From positions 124,001 to 188,000 of the forward strand of contig JADJPS010000001.1 in the NCBI GenBank assembly GCA_016713105.1: 64,000 nucleotides of DNA. The letters run 5' to 3'. The notes beneath the pieces were generated by a model, which worked only from the letters and a program-made list of their open reading frames with translations, was not told the DNA's origin and did not search any database. Positions 53,704 to 61,762 of the stretch are shown piece by piece. The number at the start of each line of letters is the position of its first letter. The stretch's first letter is position 1. Origin of the DNA: Devosia sp. (GTDB lineage Bacteria; Pseudomonadota; Alphaproteobacteria; Rhizobiales; Devosiaceae). Made by a program: the position numbers and the translations under genes.

Positions 53704-54944
53704 CGCGCCGCCTCCGGGTTCTCCATGAGCAGGGCGATCCCCTGGCCCCCGCCGATGCAGGCGGAGGCGATGCCGTAGCGGGTACTGGAACGCCGCAGTT
53801 CGAGCGCCAGGGTGAGTGCCAGCCGGATGCCGGTTGCCCCGAGCGGATGGCCGATGGCAATGGCGCCGCCATTGACGTTCAGCCGGTCCTCGTCGAGGCC
53901 CAGTTCGTCCACGCAGGCCAGCGTCTGGGCGCCGAACGCCTCGTTGATCTCGATGCGGTCGATCTGGTCGAGGCGCATCCCGGCCGCCTCGAGCACGGCA
54001 CGGATCGCCGGGGCCGGCCCGATGCCCATGATCTGCGGTGGCACCCCGACGGCGGCGCTGGCCAGAACGCGGGCCAGCGGACGATGACCGTTGGCCTTCG
54101 CGTACCCCGCCGAGGCCACGAGGACCGCCGCGGCACCATCGACGATGGCCGAGGAGTTGCCGCCGGTCTGTACCCCCCCGAAGGCCGGACGCAGTCCGGC
54201 CAGCACGTCGTAGGGGGAGGGACGGACATGGCTGTCGGTGGTGACCGTCGCGGTGCCGCGCGGCAGACGGATGCCGCGCGTTTCGAGACCCTCGACCTCG
54301 AACGCCTCGCTGACCACCGGCGCGATCTCTGCGGCCAGTATCCCGCTGTCGCGTGCCGCCAGCGCGCGCTCGAAGCTGCGCGCGGCGAACCGATCGACGC
54401 GCTCGCGGCCGATGCCGTACTGCCTGGCGAGGGTCTCCGCCGTGTCGCCCATGTTGACGCGGCCGGCGGGGTCGTAGAGTGCCTCCCACAGGAAGTCCTT
54501 GAACTCGACCCTGCCCATGGTGAAGCCGTTGCGGTGGGTATAGGCGGCGACCGGATTGCGGCTCATCGATTCGCAGCCGGCCGCCAGCGTCAGCTGCACC
54601 CGGCCGAGCGAGACGCTGTCGGCCGCCTGGGCGATGACCTCGAGCCCGGTGCCGCAGATACGTTGCACGAGGTGCGCCGGGGCCTCGATCGGGGCGCCGG
54701 CATAAAGGCCGATATGGCGGGGCGTGACATAGGCATCGAACGAGGCCTGGGCCATCGATCCGGCGATCGTGTGGCCGATGTCGGCCGCCCTGACGCCGGT
54801 CTGTTCGATCGCGGCCCGCGCCGCCTTGATGCCGAGGTCGATCGGCGAAATCTCCGCGAGCGCGCCGCGATAGTCGACGAACGGCGTGCGGGCCCCGCCC
54901 AGCAGCCAGGCATCCGCGAAAGTGAGGCGAAGCCCGTGGCTCAT
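53700..54944 (-). CDS. Beta-ketothiolase (aroyl-forming candidate)
   Basis: The 414-residue thiolase has its active-site Cys in QRICGTGLEVIAQ, NEAFGAQ, His in IGHPLGATGIRL and Cys in ASACIGGGQGIALL. It is not the PcaF type: the opening is WLLGGARTPFVDYRGALAEI. In the operon it would cleave 3-keto-3-arylpropionyl-CoA to aroyl-CoA plus acetyl-CoA. It overlaps the synthetase stop and the SDR start by four bases each. Confidence 0.85.
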   Translation of the reverse strand: MSHGLRLTFADAWLLGGARTPFVDYRGALAEISPIDLGIKAARAAIEQTGVRAADIGHTIAGSMAQASFDAYVTPRHIGLYAGAPIEAPAHLVQRICGTGLEVIAQAADSVSLGRVQLTLAAGCESMSRNPVAAYTHRNGFTMGRVEFKDFLWEALYDPAGRVNMGDTAETLARQYGIGRERVDRFAARSFERALAARDSGILAAEIAPVVSEAFEVEGLETRGIRLPRGTATVTTDSHVRPSPYDVLAGLRPAFGGVQTGGNSSAIVDGAAAVLVASAGYAKANGHRPLARVLASAAVGVPPQIMGIGPAPAIRAVLEAAGMRLDQIDRIEINEAFGAQTLACVDELGLDEDRLNVNGGAIAIGHPLGATGIRLALTLALELRRSSTRYGIASACIGGGQGIALLMENPEAAR

Positions 54945-56806
54945 GTCTGCTCCCCTGTGCGCGCGAGCACGAAGATCCCGGCCCCTGGCGGCTCGGCGTA
55001 GAGTGCCGCCACCTGGTCCGGCCGGTGGCTGCGCACCGCCCGCTGGTTGATCGAGCCCTTGTCGGTGATCTCGCCCCGGTCGATATCGGGCGGATCGGCG
55101 AGCAGCAGCGCCCGCGCCACATGGTTCGAACTGCCGGTGGCCTGTCGCGCCAGCGTGGCAAGGCTCTCCCCGAAGCGTCGCTGCACGGCCGGATGGGCGA
55201 GTACCGTCGACGCATCCGTGCCGGGCGGCAATCCGACCAGCCGTGCGCAGGCATCGCTGTCGGGCAGGATCATGGCGCCGATGAAGTTGCGGTCGAGCCC
55301 GGTCAGTACCACGTCGCGGATCAGCGGCGCGCAGGCGGCGATCACCGCCTTGCGGACGGCGGCAAAATTCACCCAGGTCCCGGTCGAAAGCTTGAAATCC
55401 TCGGTGACCCGGCCGTCGAAGACGAAGCCCTTGCCGAGGTCGGAGGGGTCGGCGTAGCGCACCGCATCCCCGATCCGGTAGAATCCCTCCTCGTCGAAGG
55501 CCTCCGCCGTCCGTGCCGGGTCTCGCCAGTAGCCGGGCGTGACGTTGGGGCCCTTGAGGCGGAGTTCCGTCTTGTCCTCGTTCGGCACCAGCTTGATGGT
55601 CATGCCGGCCGCCGGCAGCCCGATATGCCCGGCCTCCTCGACGGGCCAGGTGGTGGTGAAGGCGAAGGGCGCCGTCTCGGTCGAGCCATAGCCGGTGATG
55701 ATCATCACCCGCCCTCCGGTCTCGGCGCGTGCCGCCCGGTCGAGCCCCTCGAACACGTGCTGCGACAGGCCGGCGCCGGCATATTGCAGCAGCCTCAGCC
55801 GGGCGAACAGGTTGCGCCGCGCCTCCGGATGCGTATCGAACGCGGCGACCAGGAACTCGTAGGCCTTGGGTACATTGGTGAAGAAGGTCGGCTGCACCTG
55901 GCACAGATTCTCCAGCGTCCGGCCGAAGCGGGCCGGCGTCGGCTGTCCGTCGTCGATATGGAACGTGCCGCCATTGTAGATGGCCATGCCGGTGTTGTGA
56001 CTGCCCCCCGCAACGTGATTCCACGGCATCCAGTCGAGCAGGACGGGCGGTTCGTCCGCGACGAACGCCAGCGCCTGGCGGATCATCTGCTGATTGCACG
56101 CCATCATGCGGTTGGTGGTGATCACCCCCTTGGGCAGGCCGGTGGAGCCGGAGGTGAACAGGACCTTGGCCACCGTGTCGGCGGTGATCGCGTCATGGGC
56201 CGCCGCCACCGCCGAGGTGACCGGGGTGGCGAGGAGATCCGCGAAGGTCTGCACCGGTCGGCCGTCGGGCGGATCGGTGCGCACCACGAGGGGGATGTCG
56301 GCCGGGAAGGCGGCAGCGATCGCCGGCGCGAAGCGCCTGCCCTCGCTGGCATACAGCAGGCCCGGGGTCAGCACGCCGGCAATGTGCTTGAGCTTGCCAT
56401 GATCGGTCGAAAGCAGCGAGTAGGCCGGTGAGATCGGCGCGTAGGGAATCCCAACCCAGATCGCCGCCAGCCCGAGCAGGAAGTGCTCGATCTCGTTGCC
56501 GGAGAGGATGACCAGGGGACGCTCCTGCGACAGCCCGGCATCGAGCAGCGCCTGCGCCAGGGGCGGCAGGCGTTCCAGCACCTGGGCAAAGGTCAGCCGG
56601 CGCCAGCCCGCGCCCTCGCGGTCCGCAATCAGCACCGCATCGGGCGTGGACCCGGCCCAGGCTTCCAGTGCATCCACGATGGACCGCGGATACGGCCCCA
56701 GCGGCTCCACCGACCTGACGATGGTGGTGCCGTCGGTCCGGCGCTCGGCCTCCGCCGCCATGTTCCCCAGCCGCACTGCGCGAATGGGGGCGCCTTCCAA
56801 GCTCAT
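54941..56806 (-). CDS. fcs: Feruloyl-CoA synthetase type AMP-binding ligase
   Basis: A 621-residue acyl-CoA ligase. AMP-binding motif FTSGSTGLPKGVITTNRMM; PWNHVAGGSHNTGMAIYNGG; ITGYGSTETAPFAFTT; GFYRIGDAVRYADP (A8-like Asp); and the hinge FVFDGRVTEDFKLSTGTWVN. This longer type with a C-terminal TEDFKLSTGTWV segment is characteristic of feruloyl-CoA synthases. The start at 56806 follows GAGGGAGGAA. It activates hydroxycinnamic acids for the following beta-oxidation genes. A perfect MarR-type palindrome is 19 bases upstream. Confidence 0.87.
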   Translation of the reverse strand: MSLEGAPIRAVRLGNMAAEAERRTDGTTIVRSVEPLGPYPRSIVDALEAWAGSTPDAVLIADREGAGWRRLTFAQVLERLPPLAQALLDAGLSQERPLVILSGNEIEHFLLGLAAIWVGIPYAPISPAYSLLSTDHGKLKHIAGVLTPGLLYASEGRRFAPAIAAAFPADIPLVVRTDPPDGRPVQTFADLLATPVTSAVAAAHDAITADTVAKVLFTSGSTGLPKGVITTNRMMACNQQMIRQALAFVADEPPVLLDWMPWNHVAGGSHNTGMAIYNGGTFHIDDGQPTPARFGRTLENLCQVQPTFFTNVPKAYEFLVAAFDTHPEARRNLFARLRLLQYAGAGLSQHVFEGLDRAARAETGGRVMIITGYGSTETAPFAFTTTWPVEEAGHIGLPAAGMTIKLVPNEDKTELRLKGPNVTPGYWRDPARTAEAFDEEGFYRIGDAVRYADPSDLGKGFVFDGRVTEDFKLSTGTWVNFAAVRKAVIAACAPLIRDVVLTGLDRNFIGAMILPDSDACARLVGLPPGTDASTVLAHPAVQRRFGESLATLARQATGSSNHVARALLLADPPDIDRGEITDKGSINQRAVRSHRPDQVAALYAEPPGAGIFVLARTGEQT

Positions 56807-56824
56807 GAGTTCCTCCCTCACGCC

Positions 56825-56849
56825 ATATAGTTATGTACCATAACTATAT
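56825..56849. promoter_or_regulatory. Candidate MarR operator before fcs
   Basis: ATATAGTTATG, TAC, CATAACTATAT: a perfect palindrome with 11-bp arms, 19-43 bases upstream of the fcs start. Its core matches the dyad upstream of marR at the same spacing. Confidence 0.75.
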
Positions 56850-56871
56850 TCCGCGCAAGGGGCGGCATGGG

Positions 56872-57840
56872 TCAGGGACGGTATCCGGTGTCGATCAGCG
56901 CCCGGCCGCTCGTCAGGCGGGACACGCAGGCGCACATCCGCCGGTTCTCCGCCTTCTGCCCGGCGCTGAGAAACACGTCGCGATGATCGATCGGAGCGTC
57001 GGCCTCGAGCACGGTGACGGCGCAGAGTCCGCACTCGCCGCGCCGGCAGTCGGCAATCATCTCGACGCCGGCGCCGAGCAGGGCCTCGAGCAGGGTCCGG
57101 TCGGCCGGTACCTGCACCGTGAGACCGCGATTGAGGATGTCGACGGTGAACGGCTGCTCGGCAAACCGGCCGCTGTCGCCGAAGCTCTCGTAGCGCAGCC
57201 GGCCGGCGGGTCGGCCCGCCGCGGTCCAGGCGGCCTTGGCATCCTCCAGCATGCCGATCGGGCCGCACAGGTAGGCCTCCGCGTCGGCTGGCAGTGCCGC
57301 GAACTCGGCAGCGAGGTCGATGCGGTCGCCTGCGGCGCTGTCGCAGAGCACCAGGCGCTCGCCCAGCAGGTCGCGCAGGTCGTCGGCAAACGCCATCCGA
57401 CCCGGGGTGCGGGCGGCATAGACGAGACGCAGCGACGCACCCCGCGCCGCCAGCGCCTGCGCCATGCCGAAGATCGGCGTGATGCCGATGCCGCCGGCAA
57501 TCAGCAGGTAGTGCCCGGCCCGCCAGCCGAGTTCGAAGCGGTTCTCGGGCAGGGTCAGGCGAACCGCCTCTCCGGGCACCAGCCCCCACATGTGGCGCGA
57601 CCCGCCCCGGCCATGGGGATGGCGTTTCACTGCCACCGCCAGCCGTCCGGGCGGCGCGGGCAGGGCGGTGTAGGTGCGGACCGCCGCGGCGCCGTTGATC
57701 TCGACCCTCACATTGATGTGCGAGCCGGGGTCGAAGCGCGGTACCGGGCCATTGACGTCGAACACGATGTGCCGGACGTCGTCGGCGATCAGCCAGGACT
57801 CGAGAACGTGGGCATCGCGCCATTCGATACGGTTGCGCAT
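56872..57840 (-). CDS. vanB: Vanillate O-demethylase oxidoreductase subunit
   Basis: 322 residues: an FNR-type module (HINVRVEINGAAAVRTYTAL flavin site, ITPIFGMAQALAARGASLRL NAD part) followed by a C-terminal plant-type [2Fe-2S] domain, DCRRGECGLCAVTVLE with a final Cys in MCACVSR. This phthalate-dioxygenase-reductase layout is that of VanB, which supplies electrons to VanA. It is downstream of the GntR gene, nine bases apart, on the same strand as vanA. Confidence 0.88.
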   Translation of the reverse strand: MRNRIEWRDAHVLESWLIADDVRHIVFDVNGPVPRFDPGSHINVRVEINGAAAVRTYTALPAPPGRLAVAVKRHPHGRGGSRHMWGLVPGEAVRLTLPENRFELGWRAGHYLLIAGGIGITPIFGMAQALAARGASLRLVYAARTPGRMAFADDLRDLLGERLVLCDSAAGDRIDLAAEFAALPADAEAYLCGPIGMLEDAKAAWTAAGRPAGRLRYESFGDSGRFAEQPFTVDILNRGLTVQVPADRTLLEALLGAGVEMIADCRRGECGLCAVTVLEADAPIDHRDVFLSAGQKAENRRMCACVSRLTSGRALIDTGYRP

Positions 57841-57849
57841 GTGCCGGCC

Positions 57850-58584
57850 CTATCCCACGACCAGCGACAGGGCGGACACGCGGCGGATCAGGCTGCGATC
57901 CTCGTCCAGCACGTGCTCGAGATTGTGGCGGGCGAGGCGCGCGTGTTCCCGCGCGAGGCTCTCGGCGCGCGCCCCTTCGCGCAGCTCGATGGCACTGACC
58001 ATCGCCCGGTGCTGCGCCTGGGCGCCGTAGAGCGAACGGCGGAACGCCGGCACGTCCGCCTGCTTGTCGAGGAACGCGCTCGGCGAGGCGAAGGGCAGGC
58101 TGGTCACCCGCTCGATCTCGCGCCGGACGGTCCGGCTGCCGAGGCTCCAGAGCAGTTCGTGAAAGGCGGCGTTGAGATCGACATAGCGGTCGAAATCCAT
58201 GTCGGCGATGTCGCCGCGCAGGCTTGCGTCGAGCTCGCTGAGCAGCCGGTGCAGTTCGGCCAGCCGTGCCGGGGCGAGGCCGCGCTCGGCCACGAGGCGC
58301 AGGGCGGTCCCTTCGAGCACGCCGCGCAGTTCGATCGCGTCGATGACGTCCTCGCGACTGAAGCTGCGGACCGCATAGCCGCCCGACGGAATGGCATCGA
58401 CGAGGCCCTCCTGGCCGAGGCGGGCCAGGGCGGCGCGCAGCGGGGTGCGGGAGATGCCGAGTCTTTCGGCCAGCGCCACCTCCGAGAGTCGCGCACCGGC
58501 GCGAATCTCGCCCGAGACGATGAGGTCGCGCACCCCCATCAGCGCCCGCTGCGACTGGATGGCCCGGTCGGACTTCTCGATCAT
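57850..58584 (-). CDS. vanR: GntR-family (FadR/FCD) regulator of vanAB
   Basis: 244 residues. The winged helix is in VRDLIVSGEIRAGARLSEVA, LAERLGISRTPLRAALARLG and VDAIPSGGYAVRSFSREDVI. The FCD sensor domain follows, with Asp and His metal positions in YVDLNAAFHELLW and QAQHRAMVSAIE. It lies between vanA and vanB, with ATGA overlap to vanA. A short palindrome ATGTATACAT upstream of vanA is a plausible binding site. It likely represses vanAB and responds to vanillate. Confidence 0.8.
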   Translation of the reverse strand: MIEKSDRAIQSQRALMGVRDLIVSGEIRAGARLSEVALAERLGISRTPLRAALARLGQEGLVDAIPSGGYAVRSFSREDVIDAIELRGVLEGTALRLVAERGLAPARLAELHRLLSELDASLRGDIADMDFDRYVDLNAAFHELLWSLGSRTVRREIERVTSLPFASPSAFLDKQADVPAFRRSLYGAQAQHRAMVSAIELREGARAESLAREHARLARHNLEHVLDEDRSLIRRVSALSLVVG

Positions 58585-59627
58585 TCGGCAGCCTCGCGTA
58601 CGGCGCTTTCCTCGGCGATCATCCGTTCGATCAGGCGGCGCGCCCACATCGAGCCGGCATCGATGTTGAGATTGTAGATGACGTGGTCGGGGTTGGCCTC
58701 GATCGCCTTCTGCTGCGCGGCGAGGATGCGCTCGTCCTCGCGGAAGATCGCGGCCACGCCCTCGCGCAGCGCATGCGTGCGCGCCTGCTCGTCGATGCGG
58801 TAGTTGCGGGCGAAGGCCCAGAAATAGTGGCAGGTGCGGTCGGTCTCGGGCGTCATGGTGTTGAGCACGAAGCCGTTGACCCCCTGGCTGCGGTCACCCT
58901 GCGGGGCCCCCGTGCCGGTCGGCGCCACCCCCACGTCGATGGCGATGGTCGACGGGGCCTCGAAACGGATGATCTGCCAGCGATCCACATTGCCCGGCTG
59001 ACCCAGCTGGCCCCGCCAGAAGGGCGGCGCATCGATGTCGATCATCCAGCGGGTGATGGTGGCCGTGCGCTCGCCGTGGGTGGCCTCGAACGGCGCCTCC
59101 GCCACGGCCCGGTTGCCGATCGAGGAGCCGTGCACATAGGTCTCGTGGGTGAGGTCCATCAGGTTGTCGACGACCAGCCGGTAGTCGCACTCGGCATGGA
59201 TGTACTTGCCATCGGCGGCCCAGTCCGGATCGTCATTCCAGTGCAGGTCCGGGATCAGGGCGGGGTCGGCCAGGGCCGGCTCGCCCATCCACAGCCAGAC
59301 GAAGCGGTGCCGCTCCACCAGCGGATAGGACTTCACGCAGGCCGACGGATTGATCGTCTCCTGGGACGGCATGTATACACATCGGCCTGAGTCATCGAAT
59401 TCGAGGCCGTGATAGCCGCAGATCACGCCGTCCCCGTGCAGCGTCCCCAGCGACAGCGGCAGCAGCCGATGCCAGCAGGCATCGGCAAGCGCCACCGGCG
59501 TGCCGTCCAGCTTGCGATACAGCACGATCGGTCGATTGCAGATGGTCCGGGCGAGCAGGTTCCGCTGCACCTCGACATCCCAGGCGGCGGCGTACCAGGC
59601 ATTTTCCGGATAGGCGCGTGCGGCCAT
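58581..59627 (-). CDS. vanA: Vanillate O-demethylase oxygenase subunit
   Basis: 348 residues. The Rieske centre is DACWHRLLPLSLG (C-x-H) and VICGYHGLEFD (C-x-x-H). The mononuclear Fe site is in VVDNLMDLTHETYVHGSSIG (D-x2-H-x4-H). VanA demethylates vanillate to protocatechuate with release of formaldehyde. The opening ARAYPENAWYAAAWDVEV is typical of the VanA family. The protocatechuate formed enters the pca pathway encoded at 40.9-44.6 kb. Confidence 0.92.
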   Translation of the reverse strand: MAARAYPENAWYAAAWDVEVQRNLLARTICNRPIVLYRKLDGTPVALADACWHRLLPLSLGTLHGDGVICGYHGLEFDDSGRCVYMPSQETINPSACVKSYPLVERHRFVWLWMGEPALADPALIPDLHWNDDPDWAADGKYIHAECDYRLVVDNLMDLTHETYVHGSSIGNRAVAEAPFEATHGERTATITRWMIDIDAPPFWRGQLGQPGNVDRWQIIRFEAPSTIAIDVGVAPTGTGAPQGDRSQGVNGFVLNTMTPETDRTCHYFWAFARNYRIDEQARTHALREGVAAIFREDERILAAQQKAIEANPDHVIYNLNIDAGSMWARRLIERMIAEESAVREAAE

Positions 59628-59673
59628 CGGCGCTCCCCTCGTTGCAGCGGCTTCGAGGTCCAATGAATACGAG

Positions 59674-59683
59674 ATGTATACAT
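59674..59683. promoter_or_regulatory. Candidate GntR operator upstream of vanA
   Basis: ATGTATACAT, a perfect 10-base palindrome within GAGATGTATACATATGG. It lies 47 bases upstream of vanA and 73 upstream of the divergent MetE-like gene, so it could control both. Confidence 0.55.
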
Positions 59684-59755
59684 ATGGCAAGAATGTTGTT
59701 GCCAGAAGGCGCCGATCGCGCGATCACTCGCTCGCCGTTCGAGGAGGACAAACGC

Positions 59756-60883
59756 ATGCCTGCCACCCTGTCGAAACCCCCATACCGCGCCGACATCGTC
59801 GGGAGCTTCCTGCGCCCCGACGCCCTCAAGGCGGCCCGCAAGGCGCGGTTCGAGGACAAGCGCCTGTCGGCCGAGGACCTCGGGCGGATCGAGGACGAGG
59901 CGATCATCGAGGTGATCCGCATGCAGGAACAGGCGGGACTCAAGGCGGTGACGGACGGCGAGTTCCGCCGTGCCTGGTGGCATTTCGACTTCATGGGCAT
60001 GCTCGACGGGCTGGACATCGTGCAGCGCGAGGGCGGCGGCATCCAGTTCCATGGCGTTGCCACTCGCGCCGACGTGCCGGTGATCACCGGTCCGCTGAGC
60101 TTTCCGCCCGACCATCCGATGCTCGAGCACTTCAGGTTCGTCGCGGCGCATACCAGCGTGACCCCGAAGATTTCCATCCCCGGCCCGAGCGCCATCCACT
60201 TCCGCATCGCCGAGAGCGACATCGCGGTGCCCGAGTACAAGCACGATGCCGAGGCCTATTTCGAGGCCATTACCGCCACCTACAAGGCGGCGGTCGCGGC
60301 CTTCTACGCCGCCGGCTGCCGCTACCTGCAGATGGACGACATCTTCTTTGCCTACCTGTGCGACCCCAAGATCCGCGAGCAGCGCAAGGCGCGCGGCGAG
60401 GACCCCGACTGGCTGATCGAGCGCTATGCCTGGATGATGCACGACGCGATCAAGGACCGCCCCGACGACATGCTGATCGGCATGCACATGTGCCGCGGCA
60501 ACTTCCGCTCGACCTGGGTGGCCGAGGGTGCCTACGACCCGGCCGCCGACGCGGTGTTCAACCAGACCGATGTCGACATCTACTTCATGGAGTACGACAC
60601 CGAGCGCGCCGGCGGGCTGGAGCCGCTGCGCCTGCTGCCCAAGGGCAAGCAGCGGGTGCTGCCGGGCTTCATCACCACCAAGACGGCCGAACTCGAGGAC
60701 ATCGACGATCTCAGGCGCAAGTTCGATGCGGCGTCGCAATTCGTCAGCCTCGACCAGCTCGGCATCGCACCGCAATGCGGCTTCGCCTCGACCGAGGAAG
60801 GCAATGCCATCACCATGGACGACCAGCGTCGCAAGCTCGACCTGGTGGTCAGGACGGCGGAGAGCATCTGGGGCGGCGTCTAG
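59756..60883 (+). CDS. MetE C-terminal-like methyltransferase (COG0620)
   Basis: The 375-residue protein resembles the catalytic half of cobalamin-independent methionine synthase: YRADIVGSFLRPDALKAARK, AVTDGEFRRAWWHFDFM, LQMDDIFFAYLCD, and the zinc ligands in GMHMCRGNF (HxC) and a later Cys in GIAPQCGFAS. Short MetE-like proteins of this sort are often not methionine synthases. Divergence from vanA with a shared short promoter region suggests a link with methyl or C1 handling during vanillate demethylation; this is inference. The start has a strong GAGGAGGA site. Confidence 0.75.
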   Translation: MPATLSKPPYRADIVGSFLRPDALKAARKARFEDKRLSAEDLGRIEDEAIIEVIRMQEQAGLKAVTDGEFRRAWWHFDFMGMLDGLDIVQREGGGIQFHGVATRADVPVITGPLSFPPDHPMLEHFRFVAAHTSVTPKISIPGPSAIHFRIAESDIAVPEYKHDAEAYFEAITATYKAAVAAFYAAGCRYLQMDDIFFAYLCDPKIREQRKARGEDPDWLIERYAWMMHDAIKDRPDDMLIGMHMCRGNFRSTWVAEGAYDPAADAVFNQTDVDIYFMEYDTERAGGLEPLRLLPKGKQRVLPGFITTKTAELEDIDDLRRKFDAASQFVSLDQLGIAPQCGFASTEEGNAITMDDQRRKLDLVVRTAESIWGGV

Positions 60884-60964
60884 GCAGGCAGCGCCTTACT
60901 CGGCTGGGGCAGTGAGGCCGATTGCCTGAGGCGCCCTGCGCCGTAACCGCGCAGCGGGTACGGT

Positions 60965-60999
60965 CGTGATGCCGCCACAACCGGCTTGACGGCATCACG
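60965..60999. terminator. Hairpin after the MetE-like gene
   Basis: CGTGATGCCG, 15-base loop, CGGCATCACG: perfect 10-bp arms about 80 bases after the stop. No T-run follows on the plus strand, so termination is only a guess. Confidence 0.4.
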
Positions 61000-61010
61000 A
61001 GCCTCCCATA

Positions 61011-61034
61011 GCCTTTTTAGAAATACTAAAAGGC
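61011..61034. promoter_or_regulatory. Palindrome upstream of XRE-cupin gene (autoregulatory operator candidate)
   Basis: GCCTTTTTAG, AAATA, CTAAAAGGC: a near-perfect dyad with the core TTTAG-N5-CTAAA, typical of XRE-cupin family operators. It ends 11 bases before the start codon at 61045 and overlaps the ribosome binding region. Confidence 0.6.
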
Positions 61035-61044
61035 AGGGCCTCCG

Positions 61045-61737
61045 ATGGAGAAATCCCTCGAACCGGACGACGTCCGGCCGGACCAGACCATTCTGGGCGA
61101 GCGTCTCAGAGAGCGACGCCAGGCGCTCGGGCTGACCCTCAAGCAGGTGGCCGACGACGCGAGCCTGTCGGTGGGGTTCATTTCCCAGATCGAGCGCGGC
61201 ATCACCACGCCGTCGCTGTCGTCGCTGGTCAACGTTTCGCGCGTGTTGGGCCAGCATGTCTCCTCGTTCCTTTCGCTGCCGCCCGGTACCGCGTCGCTGA
61301 CGCGGCTCGACCAGCGCCCGCACTACGCGGTGGGCTCGAGCGCGCTGGTCTACGAGCGCATCTCGGCCGCCTTTCCCGGCTACCAGCTGACCACCGTCAT
61401 CATCCACCAGCCGCCCGGCTACCGGTCCGAGCTCATCGCCCATGATGGCGAGGAGCTGTTCTACATGCTCGCGGGCGCCATGACCGTCGAGGTCGAGGGC
61501 GAGATATTCGTGCTCGAGGCCGGGGACTCGCTGCACTTCTCCTCGCAACGGGTGCACACCACCTGGAACCACGGCGATGTCGAGGCGGTGCTGCTGCACA
61601 CCTGCACCATGGACGTGTTCGGCGATCGCGAGGGGCAGGAGGCTGCGGCGCCTCGGGCCGCCCGGTCCGCGCGGACAGCGGCGGGAGCAGCGGATGCCAC
61701 GCCATCCCGACGCCGTCCGCCCGCCTCCCACAACTAG
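61045..61737 (+). CDS. XRE-family regulator with C-terminal cupin domain
   Basis: 230 residues. The helix-turn-helix is in LGERLRERRQALGLTLKQVA, then DDASLSVGFISQIERGITTP. The cupin domain has PPGYRSELIAHDGEELFYML and GDSLHFSSQRVHTTWNHGDV. Such proteins sense small ligands and often control nearby uptake or catabolic genes. A 26-base gap separates it from hyuA, so it may be cotranscribed with and regulate hyuAB. A low-complexity Ala/Arg-rich tail of about 30 residues follows the cupin. Confidence 0.82.
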   Translation: MEKSLEPDDVRPDQTILGERLRERRQALGLTLKQVADDASLSVGFISQIERGITTPSLSSLVNVSRVLGQHVSSFLSLPPGTASLTRLDQRPHYAVGSSALVYERISAAFPGYQLTTVIIHQPPGYRSELIAHDGEELFYMLAGAMTVEVEGEIFVLEAGDSLHFSSQRVHTTWNHGDVEAVLLHTCTMDVFGDREGQEAAAPRAARSARTAAGAADATPSRRRPPASHN

Positions 61738-61762
61738 ACCCATGCTCCCGAGGAAACCACAG

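Noticed and set aside
59371..59386. Second GTATAC-containing sequence (ATGTATACACAT) as a GntR site
   Set aside because: It lies inside the vanA coding region and is not a full palindrome, so it is probably chance.
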